DNA from: an uncultured bacterium
GTDB lineage: Bacteria > Cyanobacteriota > Vampirovibrionia > Gastranaerophilales > Gastranaerophilaceae
Length of the DNA stretch: 64,000 nt
Assembly: GCA_902801985.1 (NCBI GenBank)
Contig: CADCKD010000004.1
Location: 50,897 to 114,896 of the forward strand
Reading direction: 5' to 3'
Positions 1 to 8,204 of this stretch are shown piece by piece. The notes beneath the pieces were generated by a model. It was not told the origin of the DNA and searched no databases. It was given only the letters and a program-made list of their open reading frames with translations. Each line of letters begins with the position of its first letter. Positions within the stretch are counted from its first letter, which is position 1. Made by a program: the position numbers and the translations under genes.

Positions 1-136
1 AACCAAACAAAGCGTTAGCTTTGTATTGGGTCGAGCGAGGAGTGAGCAGAGGCTGAAAGGACACGACAAGGGGCGTGGCCTGTAATGCCGTTTATTGCGA
101 ACGACTCAAGACAATCCTTCCACCCCAGATAATTAA
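1..136. other. GC-richer non-coding tail before a terminator
   Basis: No coding region could be supported here. The stretch is visibly richer in G and C than its surroundings and contains short gagcgagg/gtgagcag-like words. It ends directly at an intrinsic terminator. A similar GC-rich tail followed by a similar AAAAGACC terminator lies downstream of rplR (about 6293-6489), so this may be the 3' end of a transcript that begins before the window. I could not match it to tmRNA, RNase P RNA or rRNA. Confidence 0.35.
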
Positions 137-165
137 AAGACCTGCAATAATGCAAGTCTTTTTTT
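137..165 (+). terminator. Intrinsic terminator
   Basis: A stem AAGACCTGCA / TGCAAGTCTT with one mismatch and an ATAA loop is followed by a run of T. It should end a transcript entering from the left edge of the window. Confidence 0.75.
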
Positions 166-321
166 GTTTAAAACTGATCATATAATATGTTTGTGCAGTT
201 AAATGAGAAGTAATATAAGGCTGCCCATAATGCTGATTTGGATGTATATAATTAATTAAAATACAAAATATTTATCATTAAATCTTCGAAATCTGAAATT
301 TTTCAACTTCTCTGTTTATAG

Positions 322-327
322 TATAAT
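322..327 (+). promoter_or_regulatory. Likely -10 box of the aminotransferase gene
   Basis: TATAAT stands 21 bases before the start codon at 349. No convincing -35 box is seen at 16-18 bases spacing, so only the -10 element is claimed. Confidence 0.4.
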
Positions 328-348
328 ATCCTAAGCGAGGTATAAAAC

Positions 349-1596
349 ATGAAAATGGAAAATTTATTTAACGAAGATATTATGGCGATGGATACATATA
401 TTATGGTCAAGTTGAAAGAAAAAACTGCTCAACTTGCCGAAAAATTAACCCAAAAGAACAGAGCTCCGATAGCTCTATCAATGGGTGCACCGACATCTTC
501 TCCTCCACAGGCTTTGATAGATAAATTAAAAGAATTTTTAACAGAAGACAATATTCATACTTACTCTGTAACCAGAGGTGAAAGTTACTTTAGGCAGGCA
601 TGTGCTCAAAGAATGAAAAATTGCTTTGGTGTAAATATAGATCCGGATAAAGAAGTTTGTTCGGTGCTTGGTGCAAAAGACGGTTTGGCAAATCTTATCA
701 GATTTATAATTAATCCAAAACATGAAGACAAAGAAAAAGATATTATTTTAATCCCTGATCCGGGGTATGCATCATACAGCCAAATGGTTAAATGCAGCGG
801 AGGGCTTGCTTATTCTATGCCGCTTACCGAAGAGAATGACTATCAGCCGAATTTGGATGATGTACTATCTGAATTAAAAGAAAACGGATATGACGAAAAG
901 AAAATAAAAGCGGTTATTATAAATTATCCTAACAATCCGTTAGGTGTTATGGCAAGCAGAAGTTATGTCCAAAGTGTTATTGAATTTTGTAAAAAGCATG
1001 ATATTCTGTTAATTTCTGATGCTGCATATTGTGATTTATATTATGATGAAAATGAAAAACCGTTCAGTGTATTTGAATTCAAGGGTGCAAAAGATATAGC
1101 GGTTGAAATGTATACTTTATCTAAACCATACGCAATTACAGGCTGGCGTTTAGGTTGGTTATGCGGCAATAGTGAAGTTGTTGCAAGATTTGCTAAAGGA
1201 AAATCAACTATTGATAACGGTATTTGCAAGGCATTTCAAAAAGCGTGTGCGTATATTATGACTTCAAGCGAAGGAGATGAATATATTGAACATGCAAATG
1301 CTGCATACAAGCGCAAACAATCTATAATGTTAAAAGGTTTAAAAGAACTTGGTTGGCCGATTGAAGAATTAAAAATTCCAAATACTACTTTCTATTTGTG
1401 GCTGCCAATCCCTAGAAAATATGATAACAGTACCAAATTCTGTGAAGATTTATTAGAAAAATCAGGAGTTGTAATAGTTCCGGGTTCTGCTTTCGGCAAA
1501 TACGGCGAAGGATATTTCAGAATATCCTATGTTTGCAGTGATGCAAAATTGCAAGAAGTTATAGACCGTATGAAGGCTGACGGATTTAGATTCTAA
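349..1596 (+). CDS. PLP-dependent aminotransferase, class I/II (LL-DAP aminotransferase-like)
   Basis: A fold-type I PLP enzyme of 415 residues, the normal length for this family. Visible signatures are the YPNNP loop in the middle of the protein and the PLP Schiff-base lysine K259 in the motif LSKPYAITGWRLGW. The overall look (PGYASY, AITGWRLGW, FRISYV near the end) fits LL-diaminopimelate aminotransferase or an alanine/aspartate-type transaminase. LL-DAP aminotransferase is the lysine and peptidoglycan route used by cyanobacteria, so this is attractive but not proven. The start is preceded by AAGCGAGGT, a fair ribosome-binding site. The stop codon abuts the stop of the convergent TPR gene with no spacer and no terminator between them. 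Confidence 0.8.
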   Translation: MKMENLFNEDIMAMDTYIMVKLKEKTAQLAEKLTQKNRAPIALSMGAPTSSPPQALIDKLKEFLTEDNIHTYSVTRGESYFRQACAQRMKNCFGVNIDPDKEVCSVLGAKDGLANLIRFIINPKHEDKEKDIILIPDPGYASYSQMVKCSGGLAYSMPLTEENDYQPNLDDVLSELKENGYDEKKIKAVIINYPNNPLGVMASRSYVQSVIEFCKKHDILLISDAAYCDLYYDENEKPFSVFEFKGAKDIAVEMYTLSKPYAITGWRLGWLCGNSEVVARFAKGKSTIDNGICKAFQKACAYIMTSSEGDEYIEHANAAYKRKQSIMLKGLKELGWPIEELKIPNTTFYLWLPIPRKYDNSTKFCEDLLEKSGVVIVPGSAFGKYGEGYFRISYVCSDAKLQEVIDRMKADGFRF

Positions 1597-3360
1597 TTAA
1601 GAAATTTCTCTTATGAGTTCCTGTGCTTCTTCACATTCAGGGAAATGCTCTGTTATTGTATTCAAATAACTGAGGGCCTCGTCTTTTTGTTCAAGTTTAA
1701 TGTGGCATTTTGCTATGCTTAAAAGTATATTGACATTAAGCGGAGCTTTTTCCAGTAAATTTTTGAATATAATTTGCGCTTGCTTGTAATTGCCAAGTTC
1801 AAAATAGCATAATCCAAGAAGATTTTGAACATCCGGAATTTTTTCAAGTTCATAAGATTTTACAAGATAAGTTTTTGCACAATCATAATCACCTGCCAAG
1901 AAATAAATTCTCCCTGCAATGAAAAATAAGAATGCACTTTCATGTGATTTTTCAAGAGCTGCTTTGATTTGTTCCAGTGCTTTGTCTATTTGTTTTAAGT
2001 GTGTTTTATTTAAAGCGGAAAATGCAAGTCCGTTTGGGTTTTGAGGTTCAATTTCGAGTGCTTTTTGGTACATTTCATCTGCTTTTTCAAAATCAGAAGT
2101 CGCATGCAGATAATTCGCATATTCTACAATGATTGAATAATTTTCAGGGTCGTATTTATATGCTTGTTCAAATTCATCTTTTGCGTATTCAAATAATCTT
2201 TTATTCAGGTAAATAACGCCTAAATCTTTATGTGCCGGTGCAAAATCCGGCTGTAATTTACAAACTTTTTTAAGTATTTGTTCAGCTCTATCTATATTTT
2301 CTGTTTGAACGCATAATAGTGCAAGTTCATAATGAGTTTCATACGAAGTTGAACCTTGTTTAATAATTCTTTCATAAATTTCTTTAGCATTATTATATTG
2401 TCTTGTTTTCATATATATTGTCGCTAATTTTTTCAAAATAGTGACTGATTTTGGTGTGATAAGACTTAACTGTTTTAGTAGTGCAATTGCAATATCGTAC
2501 TCGCCTATAGCTTCGTAGCATCCGGCAAGATTTATTCTGTAATTAAGTTTTTGCGGATAGCATGCTGCAAGATATTTATAATGTTCAATGGCTTCCTTCA
2601 TTTTTCCGGCTTTAACTTCAGAAACAGCCCAAGCTGTTATGTAATTAGGATCTTCCGGTTCAAGTTCATTTGCTTTTGCAAAATATTCGCATGCTTCTTC
2701 GTGTTTATCTTGAATTTGTAGTATAGAACCTATATTAAAATATGCAAGAGCATCTTTGGAGTCGATTTCAACAGTTTTTTTGTATGTCTCAAGTGCTTGC
2801 TCTATTTTGCCTGTTGTGAGATAAGCAGTTCCTAAATTGTTGTACAGCTGCACATTTTCAGGATTCAACTCAAGAGCTTTTTCTATATACTTGATACTTT
2901 CTTCAAATTTTTGTGCAGCCATGCAAGCAGTTCCGCCGATGTAATATAGAGAATAATCTTCCTCTTCTGAGATTTCGATTGCTTTATCTATGAGTTCAAT
3001 TGCTTTATCTGCTTCTTGATTTTTGATATATGCAATAGATAGACTTTTGTATGCATCAATATATTGAGGTCTAAGTTCAATAACGGTATTATAGGCATGT
3101 TTTGCTTCATGAAATTCATCTAGAGCATCATAACAGCAACCTAAGTAATACCAGCTCATCGCATCATCTTGAGAATATTTAACAACATCTTCAAGAATTT
3201 TCCTTGCCTGTTTGTAATTTTCAAGATTAACTTCGCACAAAGCCAATAATTTTTGGTTTTCTATATCTTTAAGATCACGGCTACTCAATATTTCTTTAGC
3301 TTTTTCGTATTCGCCGGAATCGATTAGCTCATATATATCATCTGAATTAATTTTTTCCAT
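1597..3360 (-). CDS. Tetratricopeptide-repeat protein
   Basis: A protein of 587 residues built almost wholly of degenerate 34-residue TPR helical hairpins. The recurring pattern is A-x-x-x-Y-x-x-A-(I/L)-E-(I/L)-x-P, for example ALELNPENVQLYNNLGTAYL and ALEIEPQNPNGLAFSAL. No signal peptide, membrane segment or enzymatic domain is visible, so it is a cytosolic protein-protein interaction scaffold of unknown partner. It lies 26 bases downstream of the short-chain dehydrogenase on the same strand and is probably co-transcribed with it. O-GlcNAc-transferase-like TPR proteins were considered, but no catalytic domain follows the repeats. Confidence 0.85.
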   Translation of the reverse strand: MEKINSDDIYELIDSGEYEKAKEILSSRDLKDIENQKLLALCEVNLENYKQARKILEDVVKYSQDDAMSWYYLGCCYDALDEFHEAKHAYNTVIELRPQYIDAYKSLSIAYIKNQEADKAIELIDKAIEISEEEDYSLYYIGGTACMAAQKFEESIKYIEKALELNPENVQLYNNLGTAYLTTGKIEQALETYKKTVEIDSKDALAYFNIGSILQIQDKHEEACEYFAKANELEPEDPNYITAWAVSEVKAGKMKEAIEHYKYLAACYPQKLNYRINLAGCYEAIGEYDIAIALLKQLSLITPKSVTILKKLATIYMKTRQYNNAKEIYERIIKQGSTSYETHYELALLCVQTENIDRAEQILKKVCKLQPDFAPAHKDLGVIYLNKRLFEYAKDEFEQAYKYDPENYSIIVEYANYLHATSDFEKADEMYQKALEIEPQNPNGLAFSALNKTHLKQIDKALEQIKAALEKSHESAFLFFIAGRIYFLAGDYDCAKTYLVKSYELEKIPDVQNLLGLCYFELGNYKQAQIIFKNLLEKAPLNVNILLSIAKCHIKLEQKDEALSYLNTITEHFPECEEAQELIREIS

Positions 3361-3386
3361 AATACCTATTATACCTCGTAAATAAT

Positions 3387-4202
3387 TTATTTAAAACGGC
3401 ATTTCATTCCAAATCTGATTATTTTATTTATAAAATCAGGGGGTAAGAGTGTTAAAATTTCTGCCATTTTTGCATCAATACCTATTGTGTATGAACATTT
3501 AGGATTTTTAGTTGAATCTATTTTCTTTATCAATTTTGCCACTTTATCAACAGTCAAACCGCGTGTTGCATTTTTTAAGGCATTAATCTTAATAAAATTC
3601 AGTTCTTTTGAGTATTTTTCACAAGAGTTCAAACTTTCTATATTAAGTTCAACTGATTTTTCCCACAGAGGAGTTCCTATAACACCGGGTTTTACTGAAA
3701 TTACTTTAATATTGCTGTGATTTTCAAGTGCAAACGCATTGAAAAATATATCAAGAGCTCGTTTTGATGCGCAATAAGGACTTATAAACGGGAAATTACC
3801 AAAGCTTGCCATTGAGCTGATGTTGATAATTCTGCCGCCCGATAATATGTCTATCAAGTTTTGTGTAAATTCAATATGTGAAAAAGTATTTACTTCAAAC
3901 TGTTGTCTGAGTCTTTGAGTGTCAATCTCTTCAATTGGTCCTGCAATAACACAGCCTGCAACATTTATAAGCGTATCAATTTTTTTAGTTTTTGTTTTAA
4001 TTAATTCGGCAGCTTGTTTAATTGACTCTCTTTTTGTCATATCAATATAAAAGTGTACAACATTTTGCGGCAAAGAATTATCAATTTTTGCTTGATTTCT
4101 GTATCCCGCAAAAACGGTATTATCGGGGCTTGAGGCAAAAATTTTTACTAACTCTTTCCCTATACCTGATGTTGAACCTGTAATAACATAAATTTTACCC
4201 AT
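3387..4202 (-). CDS. Short-chain dehydrogenase/reductase (SDR)
   Basis: A classical SDR of 271 residues. The Rossmann dinucleotide motif TGSTSGIG is at residues 8-15, the NVAG motif follows strand 4, and the catalytic YCASK (Tyr-x-x-x-Lys) comes after the catalytic serines in INISSMAS. SDRs use NAD(P)H to reduce or oxidise hydroxyl/keto groups; the substrate cannot be read from the sequence. The C-terminal part after PGVIGTPLW resembles the retinol/hydroxysteroid-type subfamily. It is the first gene of a two-gene minus-strand unit with the TPR protein and is divergent from rpsH. Confidence 0.85.
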   Translation of the reverse strand: MGKIYVITGSTSGIGKELVKIFASSPDNTVFAGYRNQAKIDNSLPQNVVHFYIDMTKRESIKQAAELIKTKTKKIDTLINVAGCVIAGPIEEIDTQRLRQQFEVNTFSHIEFTQNLIDILSGGRIINISSMASFGNFPFISPYCASKRALDIFFNAFALENHSNIKVISVKPGVIGTPLWEKSVELNIESLNSCEKYSKELNFIKINALKNATRGLTVDKVAKLIKKIDSTKNPKCSYTIGIDAKMAEILTLLPPDFINKIIRFGMKCRFK

Positions 4203-4436
4203 AAATCAATTTTATATATAAAAACCATTTTTTTCAATAAAATTTACATAAATAACACTTAAACTAACGTAATAAAATGCTTGAAATTTAAATATTATTG
4301 TGTTAATTTAGTCATACAGTTTCGAACTGCTGAAAAAAGCTTATCAATTGTGTAAGCAAAATTAATTCAGTAAGCGAGTAATAGATATGAATACTGCCCG
4401 AGAACTGCGGGTAAGTTCACAAAAGGAGAAAAACAT
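4203..4436. promoter_or_regulatory. Divergent promoter region and leader of rpsH
   Basis: A 234-base AT-rich spacer between the divergent SDR and rpsH genes. It should hold promoters for both directions. A small hairpin CCCG/CGGG (about 4398-4412) lies shortly before the strong ribosome-binding site AAAGGAGAAAA. No clear match to a known S8-binding leader is claimed. Confidence 0.4.
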
Positions 4437-4835
4437 ATGACAATGACAGATCCTATAGCAGATATGCTAACTAGAATCAGAAATGGTGCAATGGTTTCAC
4501 ATGAATCAGTAGAAATTCCTGCTTCAAAATTAAAATTAGAACTTGCAAGAGTTTTAAAAGAAGAAGGTTATATCGCTGATTACGAAGTGAAAGAAGTTGG
4601 AAAATTCAAAGTAATCAATATCACATTGAAATACGATGAAAACCACAAATCTGTAATTACAAAATTACAAAGAGTATCTAAACCTGGTTTGAAAACTTAT
4701 TCAAAAGCTAAAAACTTAGAAAAAGTTTTGGGCGGTTTAGGTGTAGCAATCGTTTCAACAAACAAAGGTCTTATGACAGACAGAAAAGCTCGTAAGGAAA
4801 ATGTTGGCGGCGAAGTTCTTTGCTACGTATATTAA
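4437..4835 (+). CDS. rpsH: 30S ribosomal protein S8
   Basis: A full-length S8 protein (132 residues) starting with the conserved [15 protein letters not shown] and ending in the conserved [17 protein letters not shown] block with the STNKGLMTD motif. S8 binds the central domain of 16S rRNA and is an early assembly protein of the small subunit. In most bacteria rpsH follows rplE/rpsN and leads into rplF, rplR and rpsE. Here no ribosomal gene precedes it, and a 234-base promoter-type region does, so the classical spc operon is broken upstream. The start is set by AAAGGAG 8 bases before ATG. Confidence 0.97.
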   Translation: MTMTDPIADMLTRIRNGAMVSHESVEIPASKLKLELARVLKEEGYIADYEVKEVGKFKVINITLKYDENHKSVITKLQRVSKPGLKTYSKAKNLEKVLGGLGVAIVSTNKGLMTDRKARKENVGGEVLCYVY

Positions 4836-5048
4836 TTATGTGAGATAAGTTAGATAAGCAGGCTAAGTATGAAGTTCGATACAGAAATATGATTATTAAT
4901 GCTTTCGAACAGATAAAAAGATACTAAATAATTGAAAAGAACTTATCAAACCTATCAAGCTTAACAAACTTGTTGAGTTGTTGAAATCGGGTTCAATTGG
5001 TAGAAAAGCCCGAAAAGTTATTACATATACCACGAAAGGAAAAATAAA
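4836..5048. other. Long non-coding spacer between rpsH and rplF
   Basis: A 213-base spacer without a gene. In most bacteria these two genes lie within a few tens of bases. It holds short aagtta/gataag-type words and an AAGCTTAACAAACTTGTTGAGTTGTTG stretch (about 4957-4983, partly self-complementary), but no clear terminator or promoter. Confidence 0.4.
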
Positions 5049-5588
5049 ATGTCAAGAATTGGTAAAAAACCTATTGAAGTACCTCAAGGTGTAGAGGTAA
5101 AAATAGAAGGACAAACAGTTTCAGCAAAAGGACCTTTAGGAACTGAAGTTGTAGAAGTACGTCCTGAAATTTCAGTAAAATTAGAGAATGGTGTTGTTAC
5201 TCTTGAAAAAGTTGGTACATCTCGTGAAACAGATGCATTATACGGTTTGTCAAGAACACTAGTAGCAAACGCAATTACAGGTGTAAAAGACGGTTTTGTT
5301 AAAAAATTGGAAATCAACGGTGTTGGTTACAGAGCACAAATGCAAGGCAAAACTTTGAATATGGCATTAGGCTATTCTCATCCTGTAAATATTGAACCAC
5401 CTGAAGGCATAACAATCACTGTAGAAAATAACACAAACATTACAGTAAAAGGTGCTAATAAACAAATGGTAGGCGATATAGCTGCACTAATCAGATCAAA
5501 ACGTCCGCCTGAAGTTTATAAAGGAAAAGGTGTTAAATACGCTGGCGAATACATCAGACGTAAAGTTGGTAAAGCCGGCAAAAAATAA
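5049..5588 (+). CDS. rplF: 50S ribosomal protein L6
   Basis: A standard-length L6 (179 residues) with the N-terminal SRIGKKPIEVPQGVEV block and the C-terminal signature region PPEVYKGKGVKYAGEYIRRKVGKAGKK. L6 binds the sarcin-ricin loop region of 23S rRNA near the factor-binding site. A ribosome-binding site (GAAAGGA) precedes the ATG. It is second in the rpsH-rplF-rplR set, but is separated by 213 bases upstream and 335 bases downstream. Confidence 0.97.
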   Translation: MSRIGKKPIEVPQGVEVKIEGQTVSAKGPLGTEVVEVRPEISVKLENGVVTLEKVGTSRETDALYGLSRTLVANAITGVKDGFVKKLEINGVGYRAQMQGKTLNMALGYSHPVNIEPPEGITITVENNTNITVKGANKQMVGDIAALIRSKRPPEVYKGKGVKYAGEYIRRKVGKAGKK

Positions 5589-5596
5589 GATAATCG

Positions 5597-5793
5597 TTAG
5601 CGAGCTATGCGAGCTGTACGAGTATCTTATCCTGAACTTGTTTCAGGATCTCGTTCAGATAATTCGAAAGTCGCTGTGCGAGCTAATGCGGGTATCTTAT
5701 CCTAAACTTGTTTCAGGATCCCGTTCAGATAATTCGAAAGTCGCTATGCGAGCTAATGCGAGTATCTAATCCTGAACTTGTTTCAGGATCCGT
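5597..5793. repeat. 70-bp tandem repeat (about 2.7 copies) with REP-like hairpins
   Basis: The segment tatcYtgaacttgtttcagga recurs at 5627, 5697 and 5767, so the period is exactly 70 bases. Each unit also carries cgttcagataattcgaaagtcgct and gcgagctaatgcg. Each copy contains the inverted repeat ATCCTGAA-cttgt-TTCAGGAT (the middle copy has one change). The array fills most of the rplF-rplR spacer. A fourth, diverged hairpin of the same type is at 44435-44455. Open frames across this array are artefacts of the repeat. Confidence 0.85.
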
Positions 5794-5923
5794 TGCAAAA
5801 ACAATTATGTATTGCATAGGCGGAAATATAGTAGAAAGACAGGCATATTTGCCAAACAAAGCCCATATAAACTCTTGAAGTGGTTTTTCAAGCAGGTTTG
5901 GGTAAAATGAAAGGAAAAGAAAA

Positions 5924-6292
5924 ATGATTAAACAAAAAGCAAGAAAACCAATTGTACAAAAAAGACACAGATCAATCAGAACAAAACTTGCAGGGACTGC
6001 AGAGTTCCCAAGATTAGCTGTATACAGAAGTACAAAACACATTTACGCACAATTGATTGATGACGATAATCATGTAACTATCGCATCAGCATCAACAAAC
6101 GACAAAGACTTAAGAGAAAAAGTTAAAGTTGGCGGTAATATTGAAGCTGCAAAAGTTGTTGGTGAAGCAATTGCTCAAAAGGCTAAAAAAGCCGGTGTTG
6201 AATGTGTAGTATTTGACCGTGGCGGTTTCTTATACCATGGTAGAGTTGCTGCTTTGGCTGATGCTGCAAGAGAAGCAGGCTTGATGTTCTAA
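5924..6292 (+). CDS. rplR: 50S ribosomal protein L18
   Basis: An L18 protein of 122 residues with the conserved [22 protein letters not shown] block and the C-terminal [24 protein letters not shown] signature. L18 carries 5S rRNA into the large subunit together with L5. The start is fixed by GAAAGGAAAAGAAAA before ATG. rpsE, rplO and secY, which normally follow rplR, are absent: the unit ends here in a GC-rich tail and a strong terminator. Confidence 0.97.
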   Translation: MIKQKARKPIVQKRHRSIRTKLAGTAEFPRLAVYRSTKHIYAQLIDDDNHVTIASASTNDKDLREKVKVGGNIEAAKVVGEAIAQKAKKAGVECVVFDRGGFLYHGRVAALADAAREAGLMF

Positions 6293-6456
6293 AAGCGTAA
6301 GCCGGTGCGTAGTGCCGGAGCGGCTTGCGATAGCAATACGGCAGGGCACGGAGTCACAATATGGCGACGTAGGAGCACAGGGCAAAAGCCCGAGCACCAC
6401 AGGAGCAAAAACGCGTTAGCAGAGCCACGAGCGTCAGCGAAGTGTTTAGCAGTTAT
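6293..6456. other. GC-rich non-coding tail after rplR
   Basis: About 160 bases, strikingly richer in G+C than the genes around it, with short repeated words (gagc, gcacggag, agcgtcagcgaag). It leads directly into the terminator at 6457. Reading frames through it have no coding character. It resembles the tail at 1-136 in composition and in the terminator that follows. Confidence 0.5.
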
Positions 6457-6489
6457 AAAAGACCTTGTAATATATTGCAGGGTCTTTTA
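6457..6489 (+). terminator. Intrinsic terminator of the rpsH-rplF-rplR unit
   Basis: A long stem AAAAGACCTTGTAA / TTGCAGGGTCTTTT with a TATA loop (two G-T pairs). The 3' arm itself ends in TTTTA. It closes the ribosomal-protein transcript. Confidence 0.85.
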
Positions 6490-6537
6490 TGTTGTGAATA
6501 AAAATTAATACTTTTTTGCTTATTTATTAAAGTTTTA

Positions 6538-6738
6538 ATGTATGCTGCCGATTATCGAATTGTTCGTAAAAGTATAAATAGAAAAGCAAGATTTGAGCAG
6601 GAACGACAAAATCAAATGGATGCGAATGAACAAAAGTTGATGGAGCAATTTAAAGAAAAAATTAAACAAGATATATTAAGACTGAAAAAGATAACAAATA
6701 ATAAAAAGACTCCGAGTATTCGGAGTCTTTTCGTATAA
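6538..6738 (+). CDS. Small charged protein, uncertain
   Basis: A possible 66-residue protein rich in Lys, Glu and Gln (KARFEQERQNQ, EKIKQDILRLKK), predicted to be largely helical. No ribosome-binding site is evident before the ATG. The last eleven codons run through the terminator hairpin at 6704-6731, which argues that the annotated C-terminus is unusual or that the frame is not translated. No family recognised. Confidence 0.3.
   Translation: MYAADYRIVRKSINRKARFEQERQNQMDANEQKLMEQFKEKIKQDILRLKKITNNKKTPSIRSLFV
6704..6731. terminator. Bidirectional terminator
   Basis: A perfect 12-bp stem AAAAGACTCCGA / TCGGAGTCTTTT with a GTAT loop, flanked by A and T runs, between the small plus-strand frame and the convergent MFS gene. 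It can serve both directions. Confidence 0.85.
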
Positions 6739-6756
6739 TATTATTATGCAAAGTTA

Positions 6757-8190
6757 TTATGCTTTTTGTTTATCTTTTCTGTATTCATCAATAGCTAGGA
6801 TTGTACAGATTACAAGACAAACGATACCTGCAAATAACCAGAAATAGATTGCTCCATCCCAGTTTTGTTGACCGTCTTTGCCCATTTTATCAACAAGGAA
6901 ACCGGTTCCTGTTGCGGATAAAAATGCCCCGACATAGCCAAAAGTTCCTGTAAATCCTGTTGCTGCTGATGCAACTTTTTTAGAGCTTGATTCAACTGCA
7001 CAAAGCCCGCCAATCATCATTTGCGGTCCGTATGTGAAAGCCCCTAATAAACCGATAATTACGTAGTCTAGTGCGCTTATTGTGTTGAATTTCAATGCAA
7101 CAATAGCACAAATTACACCAACTAAATATAAAAGGTTGACAGGTGCGCGTTTCCCTTTGAATAATTTATCAGAAACTATTCCTGCACAAATTGTTCCGCA
7201 AATACCAACGAGTGGTAAGAATGCAAGCTTATTTGTTGCATCGGCTAAAGTTGCGCCTTTAGCGTTTTGCAAATACATTATCATCCAATCTTCTGCACCA
7301 AATCTGATTACATAAACGAAAATATATGCAATTGCAAGTAACCAAATAGTTTTGTTGCAAAGAATGTATTTTTTGAAAATATCAACATACGTCATAGAGT
7401 CTTCTGCACTCTTTTCTTCTGCTGATTGAACTTTCACAGGTTCTTTTCTGTAAATTTCAATATCCGGTAAACCTAAAGACTGAGGTCTGTCACGAAGTCT
7501 TTCGTACAACCACAATGCTGTCATCATTGCTAAAATACCAGGTACTAGGAAAGCTGCTCTCCATGCTCCTGCAACTCCGTGATGATATAAGTAATCAACA
7601 AGGTGACCTGAAACAAGAACACTTAAAAATGTACCTGTTTGGTGAGAGCATGACCACAATGACCATTTTGTTCCTCGTTCAGAATTTGAATACCAGTAGG
7701 TTAAGCTTTTTGCAACAGCAGGAAATCCTGCAGATTGAAACCATCCGCTAACACCCCATAGGAATGCTAATACCCAAAGTAAAACAACTGCAAAAGTTTT
7801 ATCGTGAAATCCTATTGCTCCGACAAATAATGGTGACAGGGCGAATAATATGTTTGCAAAAGCTGTCATAAACAGGGCAGTTGGTAAGAATTTTCTAACA
7901 TCAGAACCATCTGCTAACACACCGTTAACAAATTTACCGATACCATAAGTCAAATACAAAGAGCTGCCTAATAAACCGAGTTCTGTTGCGCTATATCCGA
8001 ACTCATCCATAATTCCCGGCAAGGCAACTGCAATATTTTTCTTACACAAATAAAATACTGTATAACCGATAAAACATGCGTAGAAAATTCTCAGGCGCCA
8101 ATGTTTATACATTGAGTTGACTTTCTCTTCGTCTTTAATTTCTTCCTTAATTGGGGGTTCTTTATAAAATTCCCCTAATTTTTTTAGCAT
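6757..8190 (-). CDS. MFS transporter, organophosphate:Pi antiporter (UhpT/GlpT/UhpC) family
   Basis: An integral inner-membrane protein of 477 residues with about 12 hydrophobic segments. The N-terminal region YKHWRLRIFYACFIGYTVFYLCKKN and the loop GLLGSSLYLTYGIGKFVNG are typical of the OPA family, which exchanges glycerol-3-phosphate or hexose phosphates for phosphate; UhpC members act as sensors. Whether this is a transporter (GlpT/UhpT) or a sensor (UhpC) cannot be decided here, and no uhpAB-type genes are adjacent. It lies 14 bases downstream of the exonuclease gene, probably in one transcript, and ends at a bidirectional terminator. Confidence 0.85.
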   Translation of the reverse strand: MLKKLGEFYKEPPIKEEIKDEEKVNSMYKHWRLRIFYACFIGYTVFYLCKKNIAVALPGIMDEFGYSATELGLLGSSLYLTYGIGKFVNGVLADGSDVRKFLPTALFMTAFANILFALSPLFVGAIGFHDKTFAVVLLWVLAFLWGVSGWFQSAGFPAVAKSLTYWYSNSERGTKWSLWSCSHQTGTFLSVLVSGHLVDYLYHHGVAGAWRAAFLVPGILAMMTALWLYERLRDRPQSLGLPDIEIYRKEPVKVQSAEEKSAEDSMTYVDIFKKYILCNKTIWLLAIAYIFVYVIRFGAEDWMIMYLQNAKGATLADATNKLAFLPLVGICGTICAGIVSDKLFKGKRAPVNLLYLVGVICAIVALKFNTISALDYVIIGLLGAFTYGPQMMIGGLCAVESSSKKVASAATGFTGTFGYVGAFLSATGTGFLVDKMGKDGQQNWDGAIYFWLFAGIVCLVICTILAIDEYRKDKQKA

Positions 8191-8204
8191 AGTGTGTTTT
8201 TCTC

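Noticed and set aside
1..136. 3' end of a tmRNA, RNase P RNA or rRNA
   Set aside because: I compared it mentally with the conserved 3' ends of these RNAs and saw no match.
5530..5769. Open frame of 79 codons across the rplF-rplR spacer
   Set aside because: It starts inside rplF and consists of the 70-bp tandem repeat; there is no ribosome-binding site and the protein is repetitive.
5597..5793. CRISPR array
   Set aside because: Three repeat units in direct tandem with 70-base period and conserved 'spacers'; the whole unit repeats, so it is a tandem repeat.
5725..6042. Minus-strand open frame over the repeat and the start of rplR
   Set aside because: It is antisense to a certain ribosomal gene and repeat DNA, without a ribosome-binding site.
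6305..6508. Open frame of 67 codons in the GC-rich tail after rplR
   Set aside because: Composition is unlike any gene here, there is no ribosome-binding site, and it runs through the terminator at 6457-6489.
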